The notes under the pieces: model-generated | The model's input: only the letters and a program-made list of their open reading frames with translations | Told to the model about the DNA's origin: nothing | Database searches by the model: none | Source: JACMNW01 sp963708425 | Lineage (GTDB): Bacteria; Pseudomonadota; Alphaproteobacteria; Rhodobacterales; Rhodobacteraceae | DNA length: 64,000 nt | NCBI GenBank assembly: GCA_963708425.1 | Contig: OY970206.1 | Location: 1,240,001-1,304,000 of the forward strand | Reading direction: 5' to 3' | Shown: positions 26,487 through 34,975 of the stretch, piece by piece | Layout of the letters: every line of letters starts with the position of its first letter | How positions within the stretch are numbered: position 1 is the stretch's first letter | Translations under genes and position numbers: made by a program

Positions 26487-27101
26487 ACCGCCCCCGCAAC
26501 CAAGCCATTTGACCAACGCATCCGCATCGCAGCACTGCGAATTCTGTTCGTGCTGTGCATTCCACTTCTGATCTTCACGGAATCCGCGTGGATGGAGCCG
26601 GGGTGGATATTTGAGATACTGGAGGTGACCGGCATCCTTCTGATCATCACCGCCGTGCTAGGTCGATTTTGGGCCATCCTCTACATCGGCGGTCGCAAGA
26701 ACCAGACGATCATGCAGGACGGCCCGTACTCGATCTGCCGCCATCCGCTGTATCTGTTTTCTACCATCGGTGTGATCGGCTTCGGCTTGATGCTCGGAAC
26801 GCTGGTGATAACGGGGCTTCTTGGTGCTGCGGTATTCTTAATCCTAACCGAGACTGCCAAGCGGGAAGAAACCTTTTTGCGGTCGGAGTTCGGCCCCGCA
26901 TATGACGTTTACGCAACGCGCGTCCCGCAGATATTGCCCAACCTATCGCTGTTCCGTACCGAACCAACCGTGCAGGTCAACATCAGGACGCTTCGGATTA
27001 ACTTATTTGATTCGTTTGTTTTTCTTGCCTTGATCCCAATTGCCGATCTTATGGAAGCGATCAAGGAAGCCGGGCTTGTGACAACCTACCCAATATATTG
27101 A
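26484..27101 (+). CDS. Isoprenylcysteine carboxylmethyltransferase-like membrane protein
   Basis: A 205-residue protein with about five hydrophobic segments and an ICMT/PEMT-like motif: GPYSICRHPLYLF near the middle and E-R/K-E-E-F (KREETFLRSEFG) following, as in methyltransferases that bind SAM at the membrane. The substrate in bacteria is unknown. The start is decided by AAGGAGGAG at 26469-26477, which is 6 bases before an in-frame TTG at 26484. The longer ATG start at 26385 has no such site and would add 33 non-family residues. Confidence 0.75.
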   Translation: MTAPATKPFDQRIRIAALRILFVLCIPLLIFTESAWMEPGWIFEILEVTGILLIITAVLGRFWAILYIGGRKNQTIMQDGPYSICRHPLYLFSTIGVIGFGLMLGTLVITGLLGAAVFLILTETAKREETFLRSEFGPAYDVYATRVPQILPNLSLFRTEPTVQVNIRTLRINLFDSFVFLALIPIADLMEAIKEAGLVTTYPIY

Positions 27102-27125
27102 TCACCGAATAAGAATGACGCTGTG

Positions 27126-27275
27126 ATGACAGAGCAGCAAGATCAGCTCAGCCCATAGCAGGCTGCCGCATTTGTTGATCTTGACGCAGCCCAGCTTCTA
27201 GCCGAAGACCGCGTTGTGAAAATGCACTGCGACACAAACGGAATTCATCCGCCCGATGTGGCGTTATGGGGATAA
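27126..27275 (+). pseudogene. Possible small gene interrupted by an in-frame TAG
   Basis: An ATG at 27126 opens a frame with TAG at codon 11 (27156-27158). The same frame then stays open for 38 more codons to a TAA at 27273-27275, 3 bases before the next start. Residues after the stop (AAAFVDLDAAQLLAEDRVV) look helical and codon use is GC-type. It may be a decayed short gene or chance. No family is recognised. Confidence 0.25.
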
Positions 27276-27278
27276 GAC

Positions 27279-28142
27279 ATGGCCAGAACCGTCTATGTAA
27301 ACGGCACCTACCTGCCCGAAGAAGACGCCAAAATTTCCATCTTCGATCGCGGCTTCCTGATGGCCGATGGAGTCTACGAGGTGACATCGGTTCTGGAAGG
27401 CAAGCTGATTGATTTCGAAGGCCACGTTATTCGGTTAGCCCGCAGTCTGGCGGAATTGGATATGGCCAGCCCGATCGCCGATGACGATCTGGCGAGGATG
27501 TTCCGTGAACTGGTGCGGCTGAACGATATCGACCAAGGCATGATCTATCTGCAGATTACGCGCGGCAATCCCGGTGACCGCAGCTTTGTGTTCCCCGATC
27601 CGGCAACCACGCCGTCCACCATCGTGGCGTTCACGCAAGACGTGCCTAACCTTGCCGATGCACCCGCCGCAAAAACCGGCTTCAAGGTCATCTCGATACC
27701 CGACATTCGCTGGGGTCGACGCGACATCAAAACCACGCAGTTGCTGTATCCGTCGATGGGCAAGATGATGGCCAAAAAGGCTGGCTGTGATGACAGCTGG
27801 TTTGTCGAAGACGGCGTTGTTACCGAAGGCACCTCGAACAACGCCTATATCGTGGTCGGCAACCGCATCATCACCCGGCATCTGTCGCATGACATCTTGC
27901 ACGGCATCACCCGCGCATCCGTGCTGCGGTTCGCCGAAGAAGCGCAGATGATCGTCGAAGAGCGCCCCTTCACTGTAGCCGAGGCGCAAGCGGCGAATGA
28001 GGCGTTTTCCACCGCCGCGTCGATTTTCGTAATGCCAGTGGTGGAAATTGACGGCGCACCAGTGGGCAATGGGCAACCCGGGCCTGTCGCCACCCGCCTG
28101 CGCGAGATTTATCTGGAAGAAATGCGCAAGTCGGCAGTCTGA
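27279..28142 (+). CDS. dat: D-amino acid transaminase
   Basis: Fold-IV PLP aminotransferase that interconverts D-alanine and D-glutamate with their 2-oxo acids. The 287-residue protein opens with ARTVYVNGTYLPEEDAKISI, with the PLP lysine at Lys151 (RRDIKTTQLL) and Glu183 in the VVTEGTSNNAY motif. The SNNAY loop and the DRGF-L-ADG-YE pattern separate it from BCAT (IlvE) and from aminodeoxychorismate lyase. It could supply D-amino acids for peptidoglycan. It is monocistronic and convergent with trhA. Confidence 0.9.
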   Translation: MARTVYVNGTYLPEEDAKISIFDRGFLMADGVYEVTSVLEGKLIDFEGHVIRLARSLAELDMASPIADDDLARMFRELVRLNDIDQGMIYLQITRGNPGDRSFVFPDPATTPSTIVAFTQDVPNLADAPAAKTGFKVISIPDIRWGRRDIKTTQLLYPSMGKMMAKKAGCDDSWFVEDGVVTEGTSNNAYIVVGNRIITRHLSHDILHGITRASVLRFAEEAQMIVEERPFTVAEAQAANEAFSTAASIFVMPVVEIDGAPVGNGQPGPVATRLREIYLEEMRKSAV

Positions 28143-28154
28143 CTGCCAAGCGGC

Positions 28155-28817
28155 TTAAGCCGTCTGCATCAGATGCACAGTCACGGCGGCATAAAATACC
28201 ATGCTCGCCGCCAGCACAAAGATGTGCCAGATCGTGTAATGGAATGGCAGCCGTTCAAACAGAAAGAATGCCACCCCGATGGTATAAAGGACGCCGCCGG
28301 TGACAATCAGCACGATCACCGCCAGTGACAGCCCGGCAAAGAACTCATCGCCCGCGAACACCCCCGCCCAGCCCATGCCCAATGCCAGCGCCACGGCCAC
28401 CAGCTTCAGTCGGTCGGGCGCCATCAGCCGCATTCCCGCCCCAACCAACGCAGCCCCCCACAGGCCGGGCAAAAGCCAGCCGACACTGCCCGACATCATC
28501 ATGAACGGCGTGTAGGTGGCTGCGATTTTGCACAGAATCGCTGTATGGTCGAGGTGACGATAGAACGCTCGTCTGCGCACCTCCGACGTCATGTTGTAAA
28601 GCGCCGAACACAGCAGCATCGCAATCAGCGCCACGCCGTAAAGGCTGGTTCCCACAATCGCCGGGGCATCGCCGCGCACTATTACCGCAAGCGACACCAG
28701 CACCGGCACTGCAATCAATGCGACAGCCACGCCCGACACGTGAACGACCGCATCGCTAAGCCGTTCGGCGCGGGAATACTCAATGCGCTGGGTCAATAAC
28801 ATCATGGGGAAAATCAT
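28155..28817 (-). CDS. trhA: TrhA / hemolysin III family membrane protein
   Basis: A 220-residue seven-helix membrane protein of the PAQR/hemolysin III superfamily. Conserved features are the N-terminal YSRAERLSDAVVHVSG, MLLCSALYNMT, the metal-site HLDHTAILCKIAATYTPF and the C-terminal HYTIWHIFVL, with histidines that bind metal. Despite the family name, family members are linked to membrane homeostasis rather than haemolysis (TrhA in E. coli). Complete. Confidence 0.88.
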   Translation of the reverse strand: MIFPMMLLTQRIEYSRAERLSDAVVHVSGVAVALIAVPVLVSLAVIVRGDAPAIVGTSLYGVALIAMLLCSALYNMTSEVRRRAFYRHLDHTAILCKIAATYTPFMMMSGSVGWLLPGLWGAALVGAGMRLMAPDRLKLVAVALALGMGWAGVFAGDEFFAGLSLAVIVLIVTGGVLYTIGVAFFLFERLPFHYTIWHIFVLAASMVFYAAVTVHLMQTA

Positions 28818-28920
28818 ACCTTATTCTGATCACGCCGCCTATGCGCAGAGCGTCACATCCCCGTGCGTGAACGTACTTTGTTTCACACTGTCAGATCGGG
28901 CGGGGCATCGGGCCAGAACC

Positions 28921-29232
28921 TTACGATTTCGTCACATTTTCCCGAAACGCCACCTCGAACGCAGCCTTCTTTGCCTCGTCGGCTTCAGTCTGCGTCTGCG
29001 CGACCCAGTCGGCATAGGGCATGCCATAGACAATCGCGCGCGCCTCATCCTTGGTTATCGCGATGCCTTTTGCATCGGCCGCTTCCGCATACCAACGGCT
29101 TAGACAATTCCTGCAAAAGCCCGCAAGGTTCATCAGGTCGATGTTCTGCACATCCGGTCGGTCTTGCATCAGATGCTGGACCAATCGGCGAAAGGCAGCG
29201 GCTTCCAACTCGGTTCGCGTCGTGTCTTCCAT
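28921..29232 (-). CDS. DUF1244 family protein
   Basis: A 103-residue protein. The core AAAFRRLVQHLMQDRPDVQNIDLMN...GFCRNCLSRWY is the DUF1244 pattern: a small helical fold with a CxxC-like Cys pair (FCRNC) that may bind metal. Function unknown. It follows the N-formylglutamate amidohydrolase gene on the same strand by 18 bases, so the two are probably co-transcribed. Confidence 0.88.
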   Translation of the reverse strand: MEDTTRTELEAAAFRRLVQHLMQDRPDVQNIDLMNLAGFCRNCLSRWYAEAADAKGIAITKDEARAIVYGMPYADWVAQTQTEADEAKKAAFEVAFRENVTKS

Positions 29233-29250
29233 GGCAAATCTCCCTACCCG

Positions 29251-29988
29251 TCAGATATCGGCGCGCTGCAACGCCGCTTCAAGTGCCGGCGCCAGCCGCG
29301 CCGCCCATGCGGTCTGCGTCACCTCATTGGCGATCAGATCATTGCGCAACTCGATCAGCGTGTTGTGTCGCCCCGGCTTCAGGGCATGCCGATCAATCGC
29401 ATCGCCCGGCAAGTGGCCGGCATAGGGTTCGTTATCGCCAATGCACAGCCCCGGCAGCCCGCGCAGCAGATCAATCAACGGCAACGACAACCGCGCATCC
29501 AGATGCGAATACAGCACCCCCACGTCCCACGGGCGCGGGCTTCGGCCACGCAGGCACGGCGTGAACGAATGCACCGCAACAATCACCGTATCGGGTCGGC
29601 GCGCTGCAAGGGCGGCATAGGCGTCATGGTAGGGGCGGTACAACGTGGCCAACCGGCGCTCCACCTCCAAAGCATCTACTGACCGGTTGGCCGGAATGAT
29701 CGTTCCGTCATAAAGCCGCATCAATAGCGTCGGGTCATCCTCGCCCCGGTTCGGATCAATCACCAACCGTGAATAGTCAGACAAGATCGCCGGGCTGTTC
29801 AACTGCGCCGCCAACGCCACCGTCAGCCCCGCCGCCCCAACATCGTACGCGATGTGGCGCGCCATATCGGCAGCATCTATGCCCAGATTGCCGCCCGCCA
29901 CGTCCAGCGGAACTCTGTTTGATGCATGGTCACATGTCACCAACCAGCGCCCCGGACGGTCTTCACCGATTATTCTATAAGCAGTCAA
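29251..29988 (-). CDS. N-formylglutamate amidohydrolase family protein
   Basis: A 245-residue zinc-dependent hydrolase-like protein with VTCDHASNRVP near the N-terminus, DPNRGEDDPTLL in the middle and VHSFTP, the His/Asp/Glu pattern of the family that deformylates N-formylglutamate in histidine degradation. No hut genes are nearby, so the true substrate may differ. Upstream gene of a pair with DUF1244, and divergent from pyruvate kinase, with 183 bases between starts. Confidence 0.87.
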   Translation of the reverse strand: MTAYRIIGEDRPGRWLVTCDHASNRVPLDVAGGNLGIDAADMARHIAYDVGAAGLTVALAAQLNSPAILSDYSRLVIDPNRGEDDPTLLMRLYDGTIIPANRSVDALEVERRLATLYRPYHDAYAALAARRPDTVIVAVHSFTPCLRGRSPRPWDVGVLYSHLDARLSLPLIDLLRGLPGLCIGDNEPYAGHLPGDAIDRHALKPGRHNTLIELRNDLIANEVTQTAWAARLAPALEAALQRADI

Positions 29989-30171
29989 AACATGCCTCTG
30001 CCCGATATTTAATCTGTTTTAGAACAGTCTTTGCGCCGTTCCGCAAAGAATTGACTACCTTTTGCCATTAGCCGGACGATAGGGAAAGCCGCCAGTTGCC
30101 CCGCTGACCAATTTCCGCCATAACGCCAGCGGCCCACCGCGACATATGAACGATAAAAGGATCGAGGCTGC

Positions 30172-31620
30172 ATGAGACGCCTTCGCAATGTGAAAATCGT
30201 GGCCACTTTGGGCCCAGCCTCCAGTGACTATAAAACCATCCGCGCGTTGTTTGAGGCAGGGGCCGATGTGTTCCGCCTGAACATGAGCCATGGCACCCAT
30301 GATGATATTCGTGCCCGCCACGTCATCATCCGCCAGATCGAGGCTGATACAGGTCGCCCGATCTGCATTCTGGCCGATCTTCAGGGCCCGAAGCTGCGCG
30401 TCGGCACTTTTGCCAGCGCCAAGGGCGAAGATCTGGCCGTCGGTGCCAAATTCCGCATGGATCTTGACGCCACGCCGGGTGACGCAAACCGCGTGAACCT
30501 GCCGCACCCCGAAATTTTCGCAGCGCTGGAGCCCGGCACGCCGCTGTTGGTGAATGACGGCAAGATCCGCATGATCGTCGACACTTGCGGACCAGACTTT
30601 GCCAATTGCACAGTTACTGTGGGTGGCACAATTTCCAACCGCAAGGGCGTGAACGTGCCCGACGTGGTGTTGCCAGTGGCGGCCTTGTCGCCAAAAGACC
30701 GCAAGGATCTTGAATTTGCCTGCCAGCTGGGTGTCGATTGGCTCGCCCTGTCGTTTGTGCAACGCCCCGAAGACGTGACCGAAGCGCGCGATCTGGCCAA
30801 AGGCCGCGCCGCGATCCTGTCAAAGATCGAAAAGCCCGCTGCGGTCAAAGCCTATGACGCCATTCTGGCAGTGTCCGACGGCATCATGGTGGCGCGCGGC
30901 GATCTTGGCGTCGAACTGCCGGTCCATGCTGTACCACCGATCCAGAAACGCCTTGTGCGTGGCGCCCGTGCGGCGGCCAAACCGGTTATTGTGGCAACAC
31001 AGATGCTGGAATCGATGATCGAATCACCCGTTCCAACCCGCGCCGAAGTGTCCGACGTGGCAACCGCCATCTACGAAGGCGCCGATGCAGTCATGCTGTC
31101 GGCAGAATCCGCCGCCGGTGCCTACCCGATCGAAGCGGTCATGACGATGAACAACGTCGCCATCTCGGTTGAAAGCGATCCGACCTATCGTCAGGTCATC
31201 GAGGCCTCCCGCACCGCAAAACGCGCAACGGTCGCCGATGCCATCGTCGCCGCCGCGCGTGAGATTGCTGAAACCACCAACATCAAGGCAATCTGCTGCT
31301 TCTCGCAATCCGGCACCACGGTTAGCCTGGTTGCGCGCGAACGGCCCCGCGTGCCAATCCTTGTGCTAACCCCGCTGATCGAAACGGCGCGCCGGATGTC
31401 CCTGACCTGGGGCACCACCTGCGTTCTGGCCGAACCGCAAGACCGCTTCAAAGGGGCTGTCATCGCAGCCGTCCGCGCCGCCCTCAGCCACGGCTTTGCG
31501 CTTGAAAAAGAACTGGTCGTGGTGACCGCAGGGGTTCCGTTCAACGTTCAGGGCACCACGAACATTCTGCGGGTGGCACCGTGTGATGAACGGTTGATTT
31601 ACCGCGGCGAAGCTGAGTAA
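30172..31620 (+). CDS. pyk: Pyruvate kinase
   Basis: Converts phosphoenolpyruvate and ADP to pyruvate and ATP. The 482-residue protein is complete: RNVKIVATLGPASS at the N-terminus, RLNMSHG (Arg35), the catalytic stretch ILSKIEKPAAV and MVARGDLGVELP, SAESAAGAYPIEAV, and a C-terminal domain with CFSQSGTTVSLVARERP. A small membrane protein gene follows after 29 bases and is probably on the same transcript. Confidence 0.96.
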   Translation: MRRLRNVKIVATLGPASSDYKTIRALFEAGADVFRLNMSHGTHDDIRARHVIIRQIEADTGRPICILADLQGPKLRVGTFASAKGEDLAVGAKFRMDLDATPGDANRVNLPHPEIFAALEPGTPLLVNDGKIRMIVDTCGPDFANCTVTVGGTISNRKGVNVPDVVLPVAALSPKDRKDLEFACQLGVDWLALSFVQRPEDVTEARDLAKGRAAILSKIEKPAAVKAYDAILAVSDGIMVARGDLGVELPVHAVPPIQKRLVRGARAAAKPVIVATQMLESMIESPVPTRAEVSDVATAIYEGADAVMLSAESAAGAYPIEAVMTMNNVAISVESDPTYRQVIEASRTAKRATVADAIVAAAREIAETTNIKAICCFSQSGTTVSLVARERPRVPILVLTPLIETARRMSLTWGTTCVLAEPQDRFKGAVIAAVRAALSHGFALEKELVVVTAGVPFNVQGTTNILRVAPCDERLIYRGEAE

Positions 31621-31649
31621 GACTTAGAAAACCCAAACCCGAGGGGCCT

Positions 31650-31874
31650 ATGGATTCTGATCTTATGCTGGTGATCGGCATCATTCTTGCCGTGTTGGTT
31701 ATCCCGTCGCTGCTCAATGCCTTTACCGAAGGGCGCGCGCCAAGAATGGCCGCTATCGTCGTCCTGATTGCAGGTACGCTTATCACAGTCGCCGTCACAC
31801 AACGTGGCGGCGGCTACACCTTCGCTGAATTGCCCGAGGTGTTCGGGCGGGTTTTCAGCCGCATAGGCCGATGA
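31650..31874 (+). CDS. Small membrane protein of unknown function
   Basis: A 74-residue protein with two transmembrane segments (about 5-23 and 33-49) separated by a short basic loop (EGRAPRM), then a Gly-rich turn (RGGGYTF) and an amphipathic C-terminal helix. I do not recognise a characterised family. It lies between pyk and rpmI, 29 bases after pyk, and is likely cotranscribed with pyk. Confidence 0.7.
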   Translation: MDSDLMLVIGIILAVLVIPSLLNAFTEGRAPRMAAIVVLIAGTLITVAVTQRGGGYTFAELPEVFGRVFSRIGR

Positions 31875-31993
31875 TCACAGCAGCGTAAAACTCGCTTGCA
31901 CCAACGGCCGGTCCCGCATATAGGACGCGCTTCTTACCCGTGTTGCCGGCCAACTAGGCATGCCGAGCAGCACCTGAAACCACGGAGATGGAA

Positions 31994-32194
31994 ATGCCAA
32001 AAATGAAGACCAAGTCGGCGGCCAAGAAGCGTTTCAGCTTCACAGCCTCCGGTCGGGTGAAAGCTGGCCCCGCCGGCAAACGCCACGGCATGATCAAGCG
32101 TACGACGAAGTTCATTCGCGATGCATCAGGGGCAATGATCCTGTGCGCATCCGATGCGAAAATCGTCAAAAAATACATGCCCTACGACCGGTAA
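31994..32194 (+). CDS. rpmI: 50S ribosomal protein L35
   Basis: A 66-residue, strongly basic ribosomal protein. The sequence MPKMKTKSAAKKRF at the start and KKYMPYDR at the end is diagnostic. The ATG at 31994 is used; an ATG six bases upstream is in frame but not the family start. It is 11 bases before rplT, the normal rpmI-rplT pair. infC, usually upstream in other bacteria, is not here. Confidence 0.96.
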   Translation: MPKMKTKSAAKKRFSFTASGRVKAGPAGKRHGMIKRTTKFIRDASGAMILCASDAKIVKKYMPYDR

Positions 32195-32205
32195 GGAGAA
32201 CATAG

Positions 32206-32574
32206 ATGTCCCGCGTTAAATCCGGCAAGGTCACGCACGCCCGCCACAAAAAGGTGATCAAGGCTGCGGCTGGCTACTATGCCGCCCGTTCCACAAACTT
32301 CCGCACGGCCACGCAGGCCGTCGACAAGGCGAACCAATACGCCACACGCGACCGTAAAACCCGCAAGCGCAACTTCCGCGCTTTGTGGATTCAACGGATC
32401 AACGCCGCTGTGCGCCTGTTCGACGCTGAATTCACCTATTCGCGCCTGATCAACGGTCTTGCAAAAGCTGGCATCGAGGTTGACCGCAAGGTTCTCGCCG
32501 ATCTGGCCGTGCATGAACCCGAAGCCTTCAACGCGATTGCCGCCCAAGCGAAAGCTGCCGCAGCAGCAGCCTGA
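32206..32574 (+). CDS. rplT: 50S ribosomal protein L20
   Basis: A 122-residue basic protein that binds 23S rRNA early in large-subunit assembly. The start SRVKSGKVTHARHKKVIKAA and RTRKRNFRALWIQRINAA are diagnostic. The C-terminal Ala-rich tail is common in alphaproteobacteria. A canonical rho-independent terminator follows 34 bases after the stop. Confidence 0.96.
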   Translation: MSRVKSGKVTHARHKKVIKAAAGYYAARSTNFRTATQAVDKANQYATRDRKTRKRNFRALWIQRINAAVRLFDAEFTYSRLINGLAKAGIEVDRKVLADLAVHEPEAFNAIAAQAKAAAAAA

Positions 32575-32607
32575 AACTTGTGCTACCGTAGCTATCAAAG
32601 ACTTCGA

Positions 32608-32636
32608 CCCCGCCTTTCACAGGGCGGGGTTTTTCT
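32608..32636 (+). terminator. Rho-independent terminator after rplT
   Basis: CCCCGCC (32608-32614) pairs with GGCGGGG (32623-32629) over an 8-base loop, followed by TTTTTC. It sits between rplT and pheS, separating the ribosomal protein unit from the synthetase gene. Confidence 0.9.
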
Positions 32637-32699
32637 TTGCTCGCCTTGCATTCGGGGCCGAGCCTCGCTAGCACATGCCTGCAAAACCCGGAGTAGTCG

Positions 32700-33782
32700 A
32701 TGGACGCGCTTGATGGCTTGAAAGCCAAATACCTGACCGCCGTGGCCAACGCCAATGACGAGGCCGCGCTGGAAGACGTACGCCTTGCCGCCCTTGGCAA
32801 GAAGGGTGAGATCAGCTTGAAAATGCGTGATCTAGGTCAGATGGACCCCACCCAGCGGCAAATGGCCGGTGCCGCTCTGAACCAGCTGAAAGATGAGATT
32901 GACGCCGCCCTGCGTGCCAAAAAGGCCGCGCTTGGCGATGCCGCCCTTGATGAACGCCTGCGCTCTGAATGGCTGGATGTCACTCTGCCCGCCCGTCCGC
33001 GCCGCATGGGCACCATCCACCCGGTCAGCCAAGTGATGGATGAACTCACCGCCATTTTCGCCGATATGGGTTTTGCCGTCGCCGAAGGCCCGCAGGTGGA
33101 ATCTGACTGGTATAATTTCGATGCGCTCAACATCCCGCCCGAACACCCCGCGCGGCAGGAACATGACACTTTCTTCATGCACCGCGACGCGGGCGACAGC
33201 CGCCCGCCCCACGTTCTGCGCACCCACACAAGCCCCGTGCAAATCCGCGCCATGACCGAACAAGGTGCGCCGATCCGCGTCATCGCCCCCGGCCGTGTTT
33301 ACCGCATGGATATGGACCAGACGCATACGCCGATGTTCCATCAGGTCGAAGGCCTCGCCATCGACCGCAACATCTCGATGGCCAACCTCAAATGGTGCCT
33401 CGAAGAGTTCTGCCGCGCCTTCTTCGAAGTCCCCTCGGTCGAGTTGCGCTTCCGCGCCAGCCACTTCCCGTTCACCGAACCCTCGGCAGAGGTCGATATC
33501 CGCTGTTCCTGGGAAGGCGGCCAGCTGAAAATCGGCCAAGGCGACAAATGGATGGAAATCCTCGGCTCCGGCATGGTCCACCCCAAGGTGTTAACTGCCG
33601 CCGGCGTTGATCCGACCCAATGGCAAGGCTTCGCCTTTGGCATGGGCATAGACCGTATCGCCATGCTGAAGTACGGCATCCCCGATTTGCGCGCGTTCTT
33701 CGAAAGCGATCTGCGGTGGTTAAAGCATTACGGGTTTGCCGCGTTGGATATGCCCGATTTGGCAGGGGGGTTGAGTGCATAA
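32700..33782 (+). CDS. pheS: Phenylalanine-tRNA ligase alpha subunit
   Basis: Catalytic subunit of the alpha2beta2 synthetase. The 360-residue protein has an N-terminal coiled-coil (about 1-85), class II motif 2 elements (RTHTSPVQIRAM, MFHQVEGLAID) and motif 3 GFAFGMGIDRIAMLKYGI. Complete. The stop shares one base with the start of an AT-richer unknown gene. The beta subunit gene lies 1.5 kb downstream instead of adjacent, so accessory DNA has probably been inserted between them. Confidence 0.96.
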   Translation: MDALDGLKAKYLTAVANANDEAALEDVRLAALGKKGEISLKMRDLGQMDPTQRQMAGAALNQLKDEIDAALRAKKAALGDAALDERLRSEWLDVTLPARPRRMGTIHPVSQVMDELTAIFADMGFAVAEGPQVESDWYNFDALNIPPEHPARQEHDTFFMHRDAGDSRPPHVLRTHTSPVQIRAMTEQGAPIRVIAPGRVYRMDMDQTHTPMFHQVEGLAIDRNISMANLKWCLEEFCRAFFEVPSVELRFRASHFPFTEPSAEVDIRCSWEGGQLKIGQGDKWMEILGSGMVHPKVLTAAGVDPTQWQGFAFGMGIDRIAMLKYGIPDLRAFFESDLRWLKHYGFAALDMPDLAGGLSA

Positions 33783-34237
33783 TGGGACTAATGGATTGGT
33801 TCGAGGCGAAAGCAAACCAGAAACTGCGAAAGTCGCAGATCAAAATCATTTACCAGAATACTCACGCCATTTCGTGGCTTTTGGCTCAATACGAAGATTA
33901 TGCGAAGATGGGACATACTAACAGCAATGAAATGATTGAGTTGCTTGAGCTTTTTCGTGGATATACTGACGATTGCATAGTGAGGCTTTCGTGGCAGACA
34001 TTTCTGCCTGAATCAGAGTCCCCAAACCTTCTTCAGGTGAATAATAGTCTGAAATTTTTATACGCGGGGTATTATGAAGGCATGAAAGTCTTTCGCACCC
34101 AGTTTGGCAAACCTATAGGCGACCTAATTGCTTTTGCTGATCGTTTCTCACCTTCTTGTGGGTGGAAAAGATTCTCGGATCGAGAGTGGGACGACGTCGT
34201 GCATGAAACTATAGCGCGGCTACCCAAACAAACCTAG
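33782..34237 (+). CDS. Unknown AT-richer gene between pheS and pheT
   Basis: A 151-residue soluble protein (MGLMDWFEAKANQKLRKSQI...), mostly predicted helical, with no motif I recognise. Its start overlaps the pheS stop by one base (TAATG), so it could be translated with pheS. Codon use is visibly less GC-rich (many AAA, GAA, TTT, ATT) than in pheS or pheT, which suggests recent acquisition. A longer upstream frame runs inside pheS and is not used. Confidence 0.65.
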   Translation: MGLMDWFEAKANQKLRKSQIKIIYQNTHAISWLLAQYEDYAKMGHTNSNEMIELLELFRGYTDDCIVRLSWQTFLPESESPNLLQVNNSLKFLYAGYYEGMKVFRTQFGKPIGDLIAFADRFSPSCGWKRFSDREWDDVVHETIARLPKQT

Positions 34238-34254
34238 TTTGGCTTGGTAGCTAT

Positions 34255-34278
34255 CCGTAGGGTGCGCTTCAGCGCACC
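34255..34278. repeat. Palindromic repeat A, copy 1
   Basis: Palindrome with core GGTGCGCTTCAGCGCACC (8-base arms, 2-base centre). The 24-base block including the preceding CCGTAG is identical to that at 54487-54510. It looks like a REP-type intergenic element. It is followed about 90 bases later by repeat B, as in the second copy. Confidence 0.8.
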
Positions 34279-34303
34279 ACCGCCCAGCGAAAGACCCCGC
34301 CCC

Positions 34304-34969
34304 ATGCCCCTCCCCCGCTGGCTCCGCTTCCTCTCCATCCTCCCGCGCAAACTCTCACAAACCAGCACCTCCCCTCCCCCTCGTGAGGAGGGATGGGGAG
34401 GGGGGCTTGTCCAAACACCCCCCAGCCAAGTCCAACCACCCCCGACCCCCGACCCCTCCCCACGGGGGGGAGGGGAGGTGCTCCCAATTTCCCCCGACCA
34501 TTCCCACCGCATCCATATCGCCGCCAACGACCCTGCGTTTGCGGCCAAACGCGAGGCAGCATTCGCTGTCATCTGCGCAGCTATCAACGACGCAGTCACC
34601 CCCGCAGGCTACACCCGCAAAGGCACCACATGGGCCCGCGAAACCCCGCGTGGTCGCTCCGCCATCAACCTGCAACGCAGCCGCTATGGCTTTGAGGCCA
34701 ACCTAAATCTGCGGTTCCTGACACCTAACGGCGCTTACCCGACCACCGGCGTCTGGGCCGAAGATGACGACATCCGCGTAGCCCATTTCTATCTGCCGAC
34801 TGAAGGCACCGGGCCGGAAAAAGGGGTGATCTATTACCTTGATGTGCACGAAGACGCATCAAGCCTGAACCAACTCGTCCACATTCTGAAAACCCGCGCG
34901 CTGCCCTGGCTGGACGCGCATCACACTGCACCCATTCACCCGCAAATCGAAGATTACTTGCCGCGCTAA
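34304..34969 (+). CDS. DUF4304-like protein carrying an in-frame repeat insertion
   Basis: The conserved part (from about residue 68: NDPAFAAKREAAF, then 'AGYTRKGTTWAR', 'INLQRSRYGFEANLNLRF' and 'YLDVHEDASSLNQLV') resembles DUF4304, a small domain of unknown function. Upstream, codons about 21-60 fall inside a 119-base inverted-repeat element and encode low-complexity Pro/Gly sequence (TSPPPREEGWGGG, PPPTPDPSPRGGG). The start at 34304 (MPLPRWLRFLSILP) keeps this insertion in frame, giving 221 residues. A GTG at 34478 after the element would give about 163 residues. Which is used is undecided. Confidence 0.6.
   Translation: MPLPRWLRFLSILPRKLSQTSTSPPPREEGWGGGLVQTPPSQVQPPPTPDPSPRGGGEVLPISPDHSHRIHIAANDPAFAAKREAAFAVICAAINDAVTPAGYTRKGTTWARETPRGRSAINLQRSRYGFEANLNLRFLTPNGAYPTTGVWAEDDDIRVAHFYLPTEGTGPEKGVIYYLDVHEDASSLNQLVHILKTRALPWLDAHHTAPIHPQIEDYLPR
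34364..34482. repeat. Repeat B, copy 1: inverted-repeat (MITE-like) element
   Basis: A 119-base element bounded by inverted ends: AGCACCTCCCCTCCCCC at 34364-34380 and its exact complement at 34466-34482. The match extends to 22 bases with one mismatch. The left part is closely similar to 54553-54589. There is no coding capacity of its own. It lies inside the frame of the DUF4304-like gene. Confidence 0.7.
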
Positions 34970-34975
34970 ACGCGC

